A stretch of 64,000 bases of DNA from Runella defluvii (GCF_014195535.1 NZ_JACIBY010000010.1:1-64000), one strand, 5' to 3'; shown: positions 24,639 through 34,245, numbered from the stretch's first letter. The notes: generated from the letters alone by a model not told the origin. Numbers and translations: made by a program.

Positions 24639-27225
24639 ACCCTCGGAGCTTTACGAAGAGCTGTTGGGGGATTTACACGAGCAGTTTGCGTTTCAGGCCG
24701 AAGAGCTTGGAGTGCAAAAAGCCCGTTGGATGTATTTCTTTGAAGTTATCCGTTTTTGTCGCCCTTATTTTCTGAAACGCCGTTTTCGTGCCGATGCAAA
24801 GTATTCAACCTCTTACACATACAGCCCCGCTATGATACGCAATTATTTCAAAATCGCATTTCGTAACCTGTTGAAACACAAAGGTTACTCGTTTATCAAC
24901 ATCTTTGGTTTGGCGACGGGCATGGCCGTGGCAATGCTCATCGGACTTTGGGTTTGGGATGAACTGAGTTTTAACAAAAACTTCAAAAACTACGACCGCA
25001 TTGGGCGAATAATGGTGCACAATGGCGAAGGAACGTACATGACAAACCCCATTCCGTTGGCAGCCGAGTTGCGCGCGTCGTATGGTTCTGATTTTAAATA
25101 CATCGCCATGACTACCTCCACGCAGAAGTATGCGATATTGTCGGGGGATAAAAAGTTCTTTCAATCAGGGAGTTTTATGCAGCCCGATGCCCCCGAATTG
25201 TTTGGGCTAGACATGGTGTATGGAACCCGCGCGGCGCTTAAAGACCCTCATTCGGTTTTACTATCTGAATCGCTCGCCAAAAAGCTTTTTGGCGAAGAAA
25301 ATCCGTTGGATAAAATCGTAAAGATAAAAAATCGGATGGAGGCAAAAGTGGCGGGCGTGTATAAGGATTTGCCCAAAAACTCGGAATTTCAAGACCTGAC
25401 CTTTATCGGGCCGTGGGATTTACTGGCTTCTTTTATGAGTTTTATGAAAGAGCAAGAAAACGATTGGAACGATAATTCATACAAGATTTATGTACAGCTT
25501 GCTCCTCAAGTTGACTTTGCGGGTGTTTCGGCCAAAATTAAAGACATAAAACGGAAGCATTTGGATGCAAAGCGCGTCGCATACAATCCCGAATTGTTTG
25601 TTCACCCGATGAGCCAATGGCACTTGTATGCCAAGTTTGCCAACCGAAAAAGCGTGATGAGCGACCAACTCGAATTTATTTGGCTGTATGGCGTTATTGG
25701 CGTGTTTGTGTTGTTGTTGGCTTGCATCAATTTTACAAACCTGAGTACAGCACGTTCCGAAAAGCGGGCCAAAGAAGTCGGGATTCGGAAGTCGATGGGG
25801 TCGCTTCGCCAACAATTGATTGCGCAGTTTTTTGGAGAATCGTTCTTGGTTGTTTTTATTGCCTTGGGTTTTGCGTTGCTTTTGGTGCAACTGGCGTTGC
25901 CTTTTTTCAATGAGTTGGCCGATAAAAAAATAACAATGTTATGGTTAAACCCTGTTTTTTGGCTGTCGGTACTGGGCTTTAGCGTATTTACGGGCTTATT
26001 GGCAGGAAGCTATCCTGCGTTTTACTTGTCTTCTTTTCAGCCGATAAAAGTGCTTAAAGGAATCGGTTTCCCGTCGTCGCGTTTGCGGAGAGGAGCCTTT
26101 GCCCCGACGCCACGGAAAATTTTGGTAGTGATACAGTTTACGGTTTCCATTGTGCTAATCATTGGCACGAGTGTTATTTATCTCCAAATCCAGCACGCAA
26201 AAAACCGAAACGTGGGTTACGATAAAGAAGGGCTGATGGCCGTCTATATGATTACGCCCGACCTTTACCAAAACTACGAAGTGATTAAAAACGAGTTACT
26301 TCAGTCGGGAGCGGTGTCCAACTTGGCCGTTTCTTCTTCTCCGATTACGGATGTGTGGGAAAACCAAAGTGGGTTTGAATGGAAAGGTAAAGCCCCAGGC
26401 TTTGAAGATAATTTTGCGACTTTCCGAGTGACGCACGATTACAGCAAAATCGTAGGGTGGCGCTTTCGGGAAGGACGCGATTTTTCCAAAAAGTTTTCAA
26501 CAGACTCTTCGGCCATTGTCATCAATGAGACGGCCGTAAAGTACATGGGCTTGAAAAACCCCATTAACGAAACGGTAAAATGGAACGGGAAAAGCTACGA
26601 GGTGATTGGTGTCATCAAAGACATTGTGATGGGATCGCCCTTTGAGCCGATATTGCCTACGGTGTTTTTGTTGGATTACAACAACCAATACACGATTAAC
26701 ATCAAACTAAATCAGACAATGGCCACTTCTACCGCCGTTGGCAAAATAGCCGAGGTGTTTCAAAAGTATAATCCTGCGGTGCCGTTTGATTACAAATTTG
26801 TGGATGAGGAATATGCCAAAAAATTTGCCAATGAAGAACGTTTGGGCAAAATAGCCTCCATTTTTGCCATTTTAGCGATATTCATCAGTTGCTTGGGCTT
26901 GTTTGGGTTGGCGTCGTTTGTGGCCGAACAACGCACCAAAGAAATGGGAGTACGCAAGGTACTTGGGGCAACGACTGCCAATTTGTGGGGCTTATTGTCG
27001 AAAGACTTTGTAGTGTTGGTGGTTCTTTCGTTGCTTATTGCGTCGCCCATTGCGTATTATTTTATGAGCCAATGGCTACAGAAATACACCTATCACACCG
27101 CGATTTCGTGGTGGATTTTTGCCTTGACGGGCGCAGGGGCTTTGATAATTACCCTCTTGACCGTCAGTTTTCAGACCATCAAAGCGGCGCTGATGAATCC
27201 TGTGAAGAGTTTAAAATCGGAATAG
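24595..27225 (+). CDS. Orphan FtsX/MacB-type permease P4 (prefix type B)
   Basis: 876 aa. The prefix (1-79) is nearly identical to that of P3; Met80 starts the permease. The first periplasmic domain (~122-358) opens SFNKNFKNYDRIGRIMVHN. TM2 ~360-382; the segment before TM5 has a short insertion (IGFPSSRLRRGAFAPTPRK) absent from P2 and P3. The last block has EQRTKEMGVRKVLGA, a small change from the EIGIRKVLGA of its neighbours. Tail NPVKSLKSE. It is the last gene of the PadR2 unit, followed by a palindromic terminator and a convergent gene. Confidence 0.92.
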   Translation: MKPPAWLDALVKRFLPSELYEELLGDLHEQFAFQAEELGVQKARWMYFFEVIRFCRPYFLKRRFRADAKYSTSYTYSPAMIRNYFKIAFRNLLKHKGYSFINIFGLATGMAVAMLIGLWVWDELSFNKNFKNYDRIGRIMVHNGEGTYMTNPIPLAAELRASYGSDFKYIAMTTSTQKYAILSGDKKFFQSGSFMQPDAPELFGLDMVYGTRAALKDPHSVLLSESLAKKLFGEENPLDKIVKIKNRMEAKVAGVYKDLPKNSEFQDLTFIGPWDLLASFMSFMKEQENDWNDNSYKIYVQLAPQVDFAGVSAKIKDIKRKHLDAKRVAYNPELFVHPMSQWHLYAKFANRKSVMSDQLEFIWLYGVIGVFVLLLACINFTNLSTARSEKRAKEVGIRKSMGSLRQQLIAQFFGESFLVVFIALGFALLLVQLALPFFNELADKKITMLWLNPVFWLSVLGFSVFTGLLAGSYPAFYLSSFQPIKVLKGIGFPSSRLRRGAFAPTPRKILVVIQFTVSIVLIIGTSVIYLQIQHAKNRNVGYDKEGLMAVYMITPDLYQNYEVIKNELLQSGAVSNLAVSSSPITDVWENQSGFEWKGKAPGFEDNFATFRVTHDYSKIVGWRFREGRDFSKKFSTDSSAIVINETAVKYMGLKNPINETVKWNGKSYEVIGVIKDIVMGSPFEPILPTVFLLDYNNQYTINIKLNQTMATSTAVGKIAEVFQKYNPAVPFDYKFVDEEYAKKFANEERLGKIASIFAILAIFISCLGLFGLASFVAEQRTKEMGVRKVLGATTANLWGLLSKDFVVLVVLSLLIASPIAYYFMSQWLQKYTYHTAISWWIFALTGAGALIITLLTVSFQTIKAALMNPVKSLKSE

Positions 27226-27237
27226 TTTTAAAAAACA

Positions 27238-27268
27238 GACGTTCCAAGTTTCAAAAACTTGGAACGTC
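27238..27268. terminator. Palindromic terminator between P4 and the isomerase-like gene
   Basis: The arms GACGTTCCAAGTTT (27238-27251) and AAACTTGGAACGTC (27255-27268) pair perfectly around a 3-nt centre. The flanks are A-rich on the left and T-containing on the right, so it can serve both convergent genes. It shares its TTCCAAGTTT core with the palindrome at 18621-18651. Confidence 0.7.
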
Positions 27269-27307
27269 TTACTATTTTGCCCTTTGCTACTTGCAAATTT
27301 GCCCTTT

Positions 27308-28165
27308 TTACTGCGAAGCTTTCACTCGCGTATAAATTTCGCGGAAGTTTTTCGCGCTTTCGGCGATTTCGGGGCCGTTGTTTTCCCAGTGATACTCGTA
27401 TTCGGCCGAAATCGGGCCTTTGAATTTCTGGCGTTTTAATTCACCAAGTACCGCTTCCACTTTACAATCTCCCGTTCCCCAAATCACGTCGTGGTACTTT
27501 CCGTCGGGGGTATCTTTTTTCACATCTTTGAAGTGCATACCAATTACGTGCCCGTTCAATTTTTTCAAACACTCGACGGGGTCAAGTCCCGACCGCACCC
27601 AGTGACCAATATCGGCGCAAGCCCCTACGTATTTGCTCCCCGCAATGGCGGCAATGACCGTATCGGGATGCCAGTAGCGTGAAGGTTTGGGGTGGTTGTG
27701 CAACGCTACGTTGATTTTGTATTCTTCCGCCAACTTCCGAACCATGGGCATTTGGGCCGCCGACGGCTCCGAGTTGATGTTCATCACGCCCATGTCTTTG
27801 GCAAACTCAAACAAAGTTCTCCATTCTTCTTCGGTTTTGGCACCCACTACCCCGTAGGCCACAATGGTAATGCCTTTGTCTTTGATGAGTTTTTTTACTT
27901 GCTGACGCTTGGCCGCGTCCATCGTAAAATCCATTTTTCCCTCAATACCGCCCCCGATGGTCTGTCCTGGAAACGCCTCCACGTATTTCAGGCCGCAGCT
28001 GTCGATTTTGCGCAGTGCGTCGGCAAAGGAAAACAAACGAAACGAGTACGATTGAGCGCCTAAACGCCAGCCTGCTTTGTCCTCAGGGTTTTTTTGTGCT
28101 TGAACAGAAAATGCGCCTAGCGAAAGCAACAGTCCGCACAAGAAGTATTTGGCAGTATGTTTCAT
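27308..28165 (-). CDS. Sugar phosphate isomerase/epimerase-like exported protein
   Basis: 285 aa from the ATG at 28165. The ORF extends to 28228, but this start gives a clean signal peptide (MKHTAKYFLCGLLLSLGAFSVQAQ). It is a xylose-isomerase-like TIM barrel: LGAQSYSFR at strand 1, KYVEAFPG, INSEPSAAQ, VALHNHPKPSRY with metal-ligand His, GACADIGHWVRSG (D and H), GMHFKDVKK and ISAEYEYHW. Enzymes of this family isomerise or epimerise sugars with a divalent metal, and in Bacteroidota many are exported and linked to glycan or inositol breakdown. It sits on the opposite strand between permease modules B and C with no obvious functional tie to them. Confidence 0.88.
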   Translation of the reverse strand: MKHTAKYFLCGLLLSLGAFSVQAQKNPEDKAGWRLGAQSYSFRLFSFADALRKIDSCGLKYVEAFPGQTIGGGIEGKMDFTMDAAKRQQVKKLIKDKGITIVAYGVVGAKTEEEWRTLFEFAKDMGVMNINSEPSAAQMPMVRKLAEEYKINVALHNHPKPSRYWHPDTVIAAIAGSKYVGACADIGHWVRSGLDPVECLKKLNGHVIGMHFKDVKKDTPDGKYHDVIWGTGDCKVEAVLGELKRQKFKGPISAEYEYHWENNGPEIAESAKNFREIYTRVKASQ

Positions 28166-28228
28166 AAAATCAATGATTTGTTTTTTGGACAAAAGTAAGG
28201 AGGCGACCCTTTTTACCCTTTCAATCAC

Positions 28229-28264
28229 TGTCCTAAAGCGTACAAAGTTGTCCGATTATGGACA
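28229..28264 (+). promoter_or_regulatory. Operator C: two 16-bp palindromes
   Basis: Site 1 is TGTCC-N6-GTACA (28229-28244) and site 2 is TGTCC-N6-GGACA (28249-28264), with centres 20 bp apart, about two helical turns. The TGGCA block begins 66 bp further on, before PadR3. The first site starts just after the reading start region of the divergent isomerase-like gene, so it could affect that gene as well. Confidence 0.8.
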
Positions 28265-28330
28265 ATCAAAATAAACTTGTGTATTGTTTATATGTCTGAA
28301 AGTCAGGTGGTTGTTTGGTTGTTTCGTTGC

Positions 28331-28345
28331 TGGCAAAGTATTTTA
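28331..28345 (+). promoter_or_regulatory. Sigma-54-like -24 block before PadR3
   Basis: TGGCAAA at 28331-28337 followed by TATTTTA. The -24 GG and following CA are kept and the -12 GC is not. PadR3 starts 43 bp downstream. Confidence 0.4.
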
Positions 28346-28373
28346 TCAGCAAAAGTAGAAATAATAAAATCCG

Positions 28374-28712
28374 ATGAAACGTACGTACCTAGGAGAATTT
28401 GAAGAAATCGTTTTACTCGCGGTAGCCGTTCTAAACGGCCAAGCCTACGGGGTATTGCTGATGCACGAAATCATTGAACAAACGGACCGCAGCGTTCGCT
28501 TGAATCAGGTGCATTCGGCCTTGCAACGACTCGAAGAAAAAGGGATGGTTCGTTCGGAAATGGGGGAGCCTACCAACGAGCGCGGCGGACGTCGCAAACG
28601 CCTATTTTCGGTGACGGCCTTTGGCCAGCGCACGCTTCAAGAAATTCAAGAAGTAAGAGCGAGTTTTTGGGAACGTATGGCCAATCCCCTGAAGCTAACG
28701 ATGCCAATATGA
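28374..28712 (+). CDS. PadR-family regulator PadR3
   Basis: 112 aa, MKRTYLGEFEEIVLLAVAVL, recognition region QVHSALQRLEEKGMVRS, wing MGEPTNERGGRRKRLFSVT, then a dimerisation helix (RTLQEIQEVRASFWERM). The wing lacks the GGAT of the other three (GEPT instead), and the ligand region HEIIEQTDRSVRLN is its own. It heads the unit P5-P7 (prefix type C) with a 120-bp gap before P5, longer than in the other modules. Confidence 0.92.
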   Translation: MKRTYLGEFEEIVLLAVAVLNGQAYGVLLMHEIIEQTDRSVRLNQVHSALQRLEEKGMVRSEMGEPTNERGGRRKRLFSVTAFGQRTLQEIQEVRASFWERMANPLKLTMPI

Positions 28713-28740
28713 AAAGTGTTCTTTAATAATTAATCAAGTA

Positions 28741-28815
28741 AAAAGAGGCAAAAGGCAAAATGGCAAATTAACAAAAAAGCAGACCCTTTTGCCCCTTGCA
28801 AACTTGCCCTTTTCA
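28741..28815 (+). repeat. GGCAA/TTGCC-rich repeat between PadR3 and P5
   Basis: A left arm rich in GGCAA (GAGGCAAAAGGCAAAATGGC) and a right arm rich in TTGCC (CTTTTGCCCCTTGC, then AACTTGCCC) can fold back on each other. It is the same family as the gaps P2/P3, P3/P4 and P6/P7. A structure here could limit how much transcription or translation passes from the regulator to the permeases (inference). Confidence 0.6.
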
Positions 28816-28832
28816 AACTTCACCAACGCCCC

Positions 28833-31451
28833 ATGCCACTTAAACCACCACTACTCGCCGACCGTTTCCTCAAATTTTTCTGCGCGCCTCACTTGCTGGA
28901 AGAAGTGCAGGGCGATTTGCACGAAGAATTTGAGTACCAAGTCAAACACGTGGGTGTGCGGCGCGCTCGCTGGCGTTACTGGCTCGATGTACTGGGCTTT
29001 TTTCAGCCACGGTATATCAAACGAAAACCCTCTCAATACCCGCAAACCTATTTATTCAGCCTCAATATGTTACGTAACTATTTTAAAATCGCCCTCAGAA
29101 GCCTCCAACGAAACAAAGTCTATACTTCCATCAACTTGTTGGGATTATCGCTTGGCATGACTTGCGGACTTCTTATTTTTCTTTTGGTCAAATACCACTT
29201 GAGTTTCGACAATTTTCATGCGCACTCCGACCGCATTTATCGCATTGTCACCGAACAGCACCGCGACAATATCTCGTATGTATCGGCCGTGCCAAGCCCG
29301 CTGGGGAAAGTGTTTAGAAATGACTACACTTTTGCCGAAAAAGTAGGGCGAATCTGTACTTTCGAAGACATGCTTATCTCGATAAAGGCTGAAAAAGGAC
29401 TCAACAAGTTTAAAGAACCCCAAGGGGTGGCGTTTACGGAGCCCGAATACTTTGCTATTTTTAATTTCCCATTGTCAGTCGGTAGCTTCCAAAATGCGCT
29501 CAATGAACCCAATACGGGCATTATTACCGAGCGAATTGCGCGCAAATACTTTGGTAATACCAATCCCATCAATCAAATTTTTAGACTGGACAATAAGCTT
29601 GACATTCGGGTAACGGGCGTGTTGAAAGACTTACCGACCAACTCAGACCAAAAAGCCGAGATTTTTGTCTCGTATCCCACCCTCAAATCTTACAACGACT
29701 GGCTTGGCAGCGACGACGCTTGGGGAGGGATTCAAAGCTCGATGAAATGTTTTGTTCGTCTCAGACCAGGGGTGTCACCGTCGGAAGTGGAAAAAGTGTT
29801 TCCTGCTTATGTGAAGAGGTATCGGCCTACCAGCAAAAACGTACACCACTACAAACTGCAACCCCTTAACGATGTGCATTTTAACGCTCAATACGGAGGG
29901 GCAATGAACAAGCAGACCTTATGGATATTGTCGCTAATTGGGCTTTTCTTGATCATAACCGCCTGTGTTAATTTTATCAATTTGGCCACGGCCCAAGCCC
30001 TCAATCGTTCCAAAGAAGTGGGCGTAAGAAAAGTACTTGGAAGCCTTCGCGGGCAGTTATTTTGGCAATTTATTGCCCAAACGGGTCTCATTGCAGCCAT
30101 TGCAGGGGGGATTGCGTTGGGGCTAGCCGCGCTGGCTTTACCGTATGTGAATCAGTGGTTTGCCACCGAAATATCGCTTAACTTGCTGACCGACTGGCGA
30201 TTGGTAGCTTTTATCCCCGCGTTGATATTGATTGTTACTTTTTTTGCTGGCTCGTATCCAGGATTAATTCTTGCGGGTTTTCAACCTATTTTGGCGCTCA
30301 AAGGCAAACTTTCTCAGCAAAATATCGGAGGCTTCAATACGCGCCGCGCCTTGATTGTTGTTCAATTTTCAATTTCCCAGGTACTAATCATCGGGATGAT
30401 TGTGATTGCGCGCCAGATTTATTATGCCCAAAAAGCAGATTTAGGGTTTAATAAAGACGCCATCATGCTGCTACCCATTGCCTCAACGCCTCAACAGGCC
30501 AAAACCGTTAAGGCGCAACTGCAAAGTTTGGCAGGTGTAGAACAGGTGTCGCTGTGTTATTCTGCACCCGCCTCCAATGGCCATTGGCAAACGGCGCCTC
30601 ACTATGATAACCACTCAGAAGAGGAGTCGTTTAGGGTATCGGTAAGGGCTGCCGACAATGATTATCTTGCTACGTTTGACCTACAATTGGCAGCAGGTCG
30701 AAATATATACCCTTCGGATACCGTAAAAGAGTTTTTGGTCAACGAAACGTTTGCAAAAAAACTGAACGTAGCCTCTCCTTCAGATTTACTAGGGAAAAAC
30801 CTCCGCGTCAACGGCAACATGACGGGGCCGATTGTGGGCGTGGTCAAAGACTTCCACGACCATTCGTTTCACGAAGACATCAACGCCGTTTGTATTCCTT
30901 CGGCCAGCGATTTTTACAATAATTATGCCGTCAAAATCAGCACCGCCAACGTCCCTGCTACCATGGCTGCGGTGGAAAAAACTTGGAGTAAAATGCACCC
31001 TGACCAACTCTACGAATACACTTTTTTGGACGAGCACATTGCGTCGTTTTATGAAACGGAGGCACTGATGCTAAAACTCATTCAGCTGTTTTCGCTCATT
31101 GCGGTGTTTATTGGGTGTTTGGGATTGTACGGTCTTATTTCTTTCATGGCAGCGCAGAAAACCAAGGAAATTGGGATTCGGAAAGTATTGGGCAGTAGCC
31201 TCGCACAGATTTTATGGATTTTTGGAAAAGAGTTTGCCCGTTTAATTGTCGTTGCCTTTCTGGTTGCGGCGCCCATTGCGTGGTGGTTTATGAACCAATG
31301 GCTGCAAGATTTTAAGTTTCACATCACGATTCAGCCTTGGATATTCTTCGTAACCATTGCCATCACACTGCTTGTCGCTACCCTGACGGTAATTTACGAA
31401 GCGACCAAAGCCGCCTTGGTGAATCCCGTGAAATCGTTGAAATCAGAGTAG
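28833..31451 (+). CDS. Orphan FtsX/MacB-type permease P5 (prefix type C)
   Basis: 872 aa. Prefix type C (1-78: LADRFLKFFCAPHLLEEVQG, then DLHEEFEYQVKHVG); Met79 starts MLRNYFKIALRSLQRNK. The first periplasmic domain (~121-357) opens SFDNFHAHSDRIYRIVTEQ, the same ectodomain class as P1, P9, P10 and P11 and unlike P6 and P7 of its own module. TM2 ~359; the coupling segment is ATAQALNRSKEVGVRKVLGS. The last FtsX block starts ~749 (QLFSLIAVFIGCLGLYGLISF), tail NPVKSLKSE. The stop codon lies inside a 28-bp palindrome. No ATPase domain. Confidence 0.92.
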   Translation: MPLKPPLLADRFLKFFCAPHLLEEVQGDLHEEFEYQVKHVGVRRARWRYWLDVLGFFQPRYIKRKPSQYPQTYLFSLNMLRNYFKIALRSLQRNKVYTSINLLGLSLGMTCGLLIFLLVKYHLSFDNFHAHSDRIYRIVTEQHRDNISYVSAVPSPLGKVFRNDYTFAEKVGRICTFEDMLISIKAEKGLNKFKEPQGVAFTEPEYFAIFNFPLSVGSFQNALNEPNTGIITERIARKYFGNTNPINQIFRLDNKLDIRVTGVLKDLPTNSDQKAEIFVSYPTLKSYNDWLGSDDAWGGIQSSMKCFVRLRPGVSPSEVEKVFPAYVKRYRPTSKNVHHYKLQPLNDVHFNAQYGGAMNKQTLWILSLIGLFLIITACVNFINLATAQALNRSKEVGVRKVLGSLRGQLFWQFIAQTGLIAAIAGGIALGLAALALPYVNQWFATEISLNLLTDWRLVAFIPALILIVTFFAGSYPGLILAGFQPILALKGKLSQQNIGGFNTRRALIVVQFSISQVLIIGMIVIARQIYYAQKADLGFNKDAIMLLPIASTPQQAKTVKAQLQSLAGVEQVSLCYSAPASNGHWQTAPHYDNHSEEESFRVSVRAADNDYLATFDLQLAAGRNIYPSDTVKEFLVNETFAKKLNVASPSDLLGKNLRVNGNMTGPIVGVVKDFHDHSFHEDINAVCIPSASDFYNNYAVKISTANVPATMAAVEKTWSKMHPDQLYEYTFLDEHIASFYETEALMLKLIQLFSLIAVFIGCLGLYGLISFMAAQKTKEIGIRKVLGSSLAQILWIFGKEFARLIVVAFLVAAPIAWWFMNQWLQDFKFHITIQPWIFFVTIAITLLVATLTVIYEATKAALVNPVKSLKSE

Positions 31452-31475
31452 ATACGTTGCATGCAACGTATCTAC
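31448..31475. repeat. 28-bp perfect palindrome overlapping the P5 stop
   Basis: GTAGATACGTTGCA (31448-31461) is exactly repeated in inverted form to 31475, and the TAG stop of P5 (31449-31451) is part of it. A partial second copy (GCAACGTCTCTAC, 31480-31492) follows. GTAGA..CGTTGC palindromes of this kind are dispersed repeats in many bacterial genomes. It may form a hairpin at the P5/P6 junction. Confidence 0.75.
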
Positions 31476-31517
31476 GCGTGCAACGTCTCTACATCACGAC
31501 AAAATAATCAACACCCC

Positions 31518-34157
31518 ATGCACTCCAACCCACCCCGCCTTGCCGACCGCTTTTTGCAGTTTTTCTGTGCGCCTCACTTGCTGGAAGAAGTGCAGGGAGA
31601 TTTGCACGAAGAATTTGAGTACCAAGTCAAACACGCCGGTGCGCGGCGCGCTCGCTGGCGTTACTGGCGCGATGTGCTGGGCTTTTTTCAGCCGCGCTAT
31701 ATCAAACGAAAACCCTCTCAATACCCTCAAACCTATTTATTCAGCCTCAATATGCTACACAATTATTTTAAAATCGCGGTTCGGAACCTGTTGAAAAACA
31801 AGGGTTATTCTTTTATCAATATCGGTGGCTTGGCTGTAGGCATGGTCGTGGCTATCCTCAGTGGGCTCTGGGTTTGGGATGAATTGAGTTTCAACCAATA
31901 CCACCAGAATTATGCGCGGATTGCCCAAGTGATGATAAAGGAAACGGATGAAGGAAATGTAGGTTACTCTAATTCGGTGCCGTATCCGCTGGCAACAGAA
32001 TTAAAAACGAATTACCAAAGTAACTTTAAACACATTGTAACATCTTCAAATGCAGGAGATTATATTCTGACGGCAGGTGAGAATAAATTTTTAAGGAAAG
32101 GCCAATTTATGGAAGCAAAAGCCCCCGAAATGCTTTCCTTAAAAATGATTTATGGTAGTTGGGCGGGTCTTAACGACCCTCATTCTATATTGATTTCGGC
32201 TTCTACGGCACAAGCACTATTTGGGAATACCGACCCACTTAATCAGGTGATGAAAATCAATAACAAATTAGATGTCACTGTCACGGGCGTGTACGAAGAT
32301 TTGCCACTTAATTCAGTATTTAATGACATCAACTTTTTTGCACCGTTTGACTTGTGGGTATCGGACAATGAGTGGGTGAGGGAATCTGCTAACAATTGGC
32401 ACAACCATTTTTTGAAAGTTTACGTAGAAATTCAACCAACGACGGATTTTGAGCGCGTTTCTAAAACAATCAAAGATGCTGAACTGAAAAATATTGGTGA
32501 CTTAAAAGACAAGGTCGCTGAAAATCCACAGGTATTTTTACATCCGATGCACAATTGGCATTTGTATCCGTTTAAAAACGGAGCCGTAAATCCCGAACCT
32601 ACTCAAATGGTTTGGTTAATTGGTATTATTGGGGCATTTGTACTGCTATTGGCTTGCATTAATTTTGTCAATTTAAGTACAGCTCGCTCCGAAAAACGTG
32701 CCAAAGAAGTAGGTATTCGCAAAGCGATTGGGTCGGTTCAAGGTCAATTAATCAGTCAGTTTTTTAGCGAGTCTTTTTTAGTGGTACTGCTGTCCTTTTT
32801 TCTCGCTTTTGTTCTGCTGCTATTTACGCTCACTTGGTTCAATGATTTGTCTGCCAAAGCGATAAGCATACCTTGGACTAATGCTTATTTTTGGCTATTT
32901 TGTCTGCTTTTTATTTTTGTAACTGGGCTGTTAGCAGGTAGTTATCCTTCTTTTTATTTGTCTTCTTTCCAGCCTATCAAAGTTTTGAAAGGCATAAACG
33001 TTGTCAATCGCTTTGCGTTTACACCCCGAAAAGTCTTGGTCGTTTTTCAGTTTACCATTTCAGTTACTCTCATTATCAGTACGATTGTTGTGTATCGCCA
33101 AGTTCAATTTGCTAAAAACCGCCCTGTGGGCTATACCCGCGAAGGGTTATTGATGTTGGCCATGAAATCTGATGCTTTTTCGGGGAAACATGAGATACTT
33201 AGAACTGAACTGAAAAATACAGGTGCCGTGTCCGAAATATCGGCATCAATGGGACGAATGACGCAGGTGTCTTCAAACAATGATGGTTTGGAGTGGAAAG
33301 GAAAAAAGCCCGAGCAAGACAAAAATTTCAGCACCTTAACCGTTTCCCATGAGCATGGCAAAACCGTAGGCTGGCAGTTTGTAAAAGGTCGAGATTTTTC
33401 GAGGAAGTATGCCACTGATTCTTCGGGTATCGTTATTAACGAGGCTGCCATGAAATACATGGGATTACAAAATCCTGTTGGGGAAACAATCAGCTGGAAG
33501 TTTCGCGAAAACACGGCCTACTTTCAAGTGATAGGTATTATAAAAGATATGGTAATGGAGTCTCCTTATGAGCCCGTCAAACCTGCTATTTTTTACATAA
33601 AACCCATTAATGGGAAGCCTAATTGGTTGAATGTCAAAATTAATCCATCTGTAAGTATCAGTCAGGCATTGCCAAAAATTGAGGCTGTTTTTAAGAAAAT
33701 TGTTCCCACCGTTCCTTTCGACTACCAATTCGTGGATGACGAATACAATGCCAAATTTAAAGCCGAAGAACGCATCGGAAAACTGGCTACTTTCTTCGCT
33801 GTTCTTGCTATTTTTATTTCCTGCCTAGGCTTATTTGGACTGGCATCGTTTGTGGCCGAGCAGCGTACGAAGGAAATAGGCATTCGTAAAGTGCTGGGTG
33901 CTTCGGTCGCTGGTATTTGGCAATTGTTGTCCAAAGATTTTGTGGTATTAGTAATTCTATCATGCCTGATTTCAGTGCCTATTTCTCACTATTTCATGGA
34001 TGGATGGTTACAAAAATATACTTACCGAACCGAGATTTCGTGGTGGATTTTTGGCGTGACCAGTCTAGGTGCTTTGGGTATTACATTGCTCACCGTCAGC
34101 TTTCAAGCCATCAAAGCTGCCTTGGTGAATCCCGTGAAGAGCTTAAAATCTGAATAA
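31518..34157 (+). CDS. Orphan FtsX/MacB-type permease P6 (prefix type C)
   Basis: 879 aa from the ATG at 31518. The ORF opens at 31461 inside the palindrome, but MHSNPPRLADRFLQF matches P7. Prefix 1-78, then Met79 (MLHNYFKIAVRNLLKNK). The first periplasmic domain opens SFNQYHQNYARIAQVM, the class of P2-P4, P7 and P8. TM2 is ~364-386 (GIIGAFVLLLACINFVNL). The last block ends in NPVKSLKSE. Its first 235 bp are nearly identical to those of P7, whereas the periplasmic regions are only moderately similar. It lies 66 bp after P5. Confidence 0.92.
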   Translation: MHSNPPRLADRFLQFFCAPHLLEEVQGDLHEEFEYQVKHAGARRARWRYWRDVLGFFQPRYIKRKPSQYPQTYLFSLNMLHNYFKIAVRNLLKNKGYSFINIGGLAVGMVVAILSGLWVWDELSFNQYHQNYARIAQVMIKETDEGNVGYSNSVPYPLATELKTNYQSNFKHIVTSSNAGDYILTAGENKFLRKGQFMEAKAPEMLSLKMIYGSWAGLNDPHSILISASTAQALFGNTDPLNQVMKINNKLDVTVTGVYEDLPLNSVFNDINFFAPFDLWVSDNEWVRESANNWHNHFLKVYVEIQPTTDFERVSKTIKDAELKNIGDLKDKVAENPQVFLHPMHNWHLYPFKNGAVNPEPTQMVWLIGIIGAFVLLLACINFVNLSTARSEKRAKEVGIRKAIGSVQGQLISQFFSESFLVVLLSFFLAFVLLLFTLTWFNDLSAKAISIPWTNAYFWLFCLLFIFVTGLLAGSYPSFYLSSFQPIKVLKGINVVNRFAFTPRKVLVVFQFTISVTLIISTIVVYRQVQFAKNRPVGYTREGLLMLAMKSDAFSGKHEILRTELKNTGAVSEISASMGRMTQVSSNNDGLEWKGKKPEQDKNFSTLTVSHEHGKTVGWQFVKGRDFSRKYATDSSGIVINEAAMKYMGLQNPVGETISWKFRENTAYFQVIGIIKDMVMESPYEPVKPAIFYIKPINGKPNWLNVKINPSVSISQALPKIEAVFKKIVPTVPFDYQFVDDEYNAKFKAEERIGKLATFFAVLAIFISCLGLFGLASFVAEQRTKEIGIRKVLGASVAGIWQLLSKDFVVLVILSCLISVPISHYFMDGWLQKYTYRTEISWWIFGVTSLGALGITLLTVSFQAIKAALVNPVKSLKSE

Positions 34158-34245
34158 AAAGAGAGGCAAAATAGCAAAGGGCAAATCGGCAAAAAGTACC
34201 CCCTTTTGCCTCTTGCCTCTTGTAAACTTGCCCCTTGCAAACTTC
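34158..34245 (+). repeat. GGCAA/TTGCC-rich repeat between P6 and P7
   Basis: GAGGCAAAATAGCAAAGGGC on the left and repeated TTGCC units on the right (CTTTTGCCTCTTGCCTCTTG, then AACTTGCCCC). Arms and order match the repeat before P5. Confidence 0.6.

Noticed and set aside
33131-33514. Long open frames on the minus strand inside permease genes
   Set aside because: They run opposite to conserved FtsX/MacB coding sequence, recur at matching positions in paralogues and show no recognisable protein features; they are reading-frame shadows.
34158-34245. TTGCC-rich repeats as a CRISPR array
   Set aside because: Units are short, uneven and without unique spacers, and no cas genes are present.
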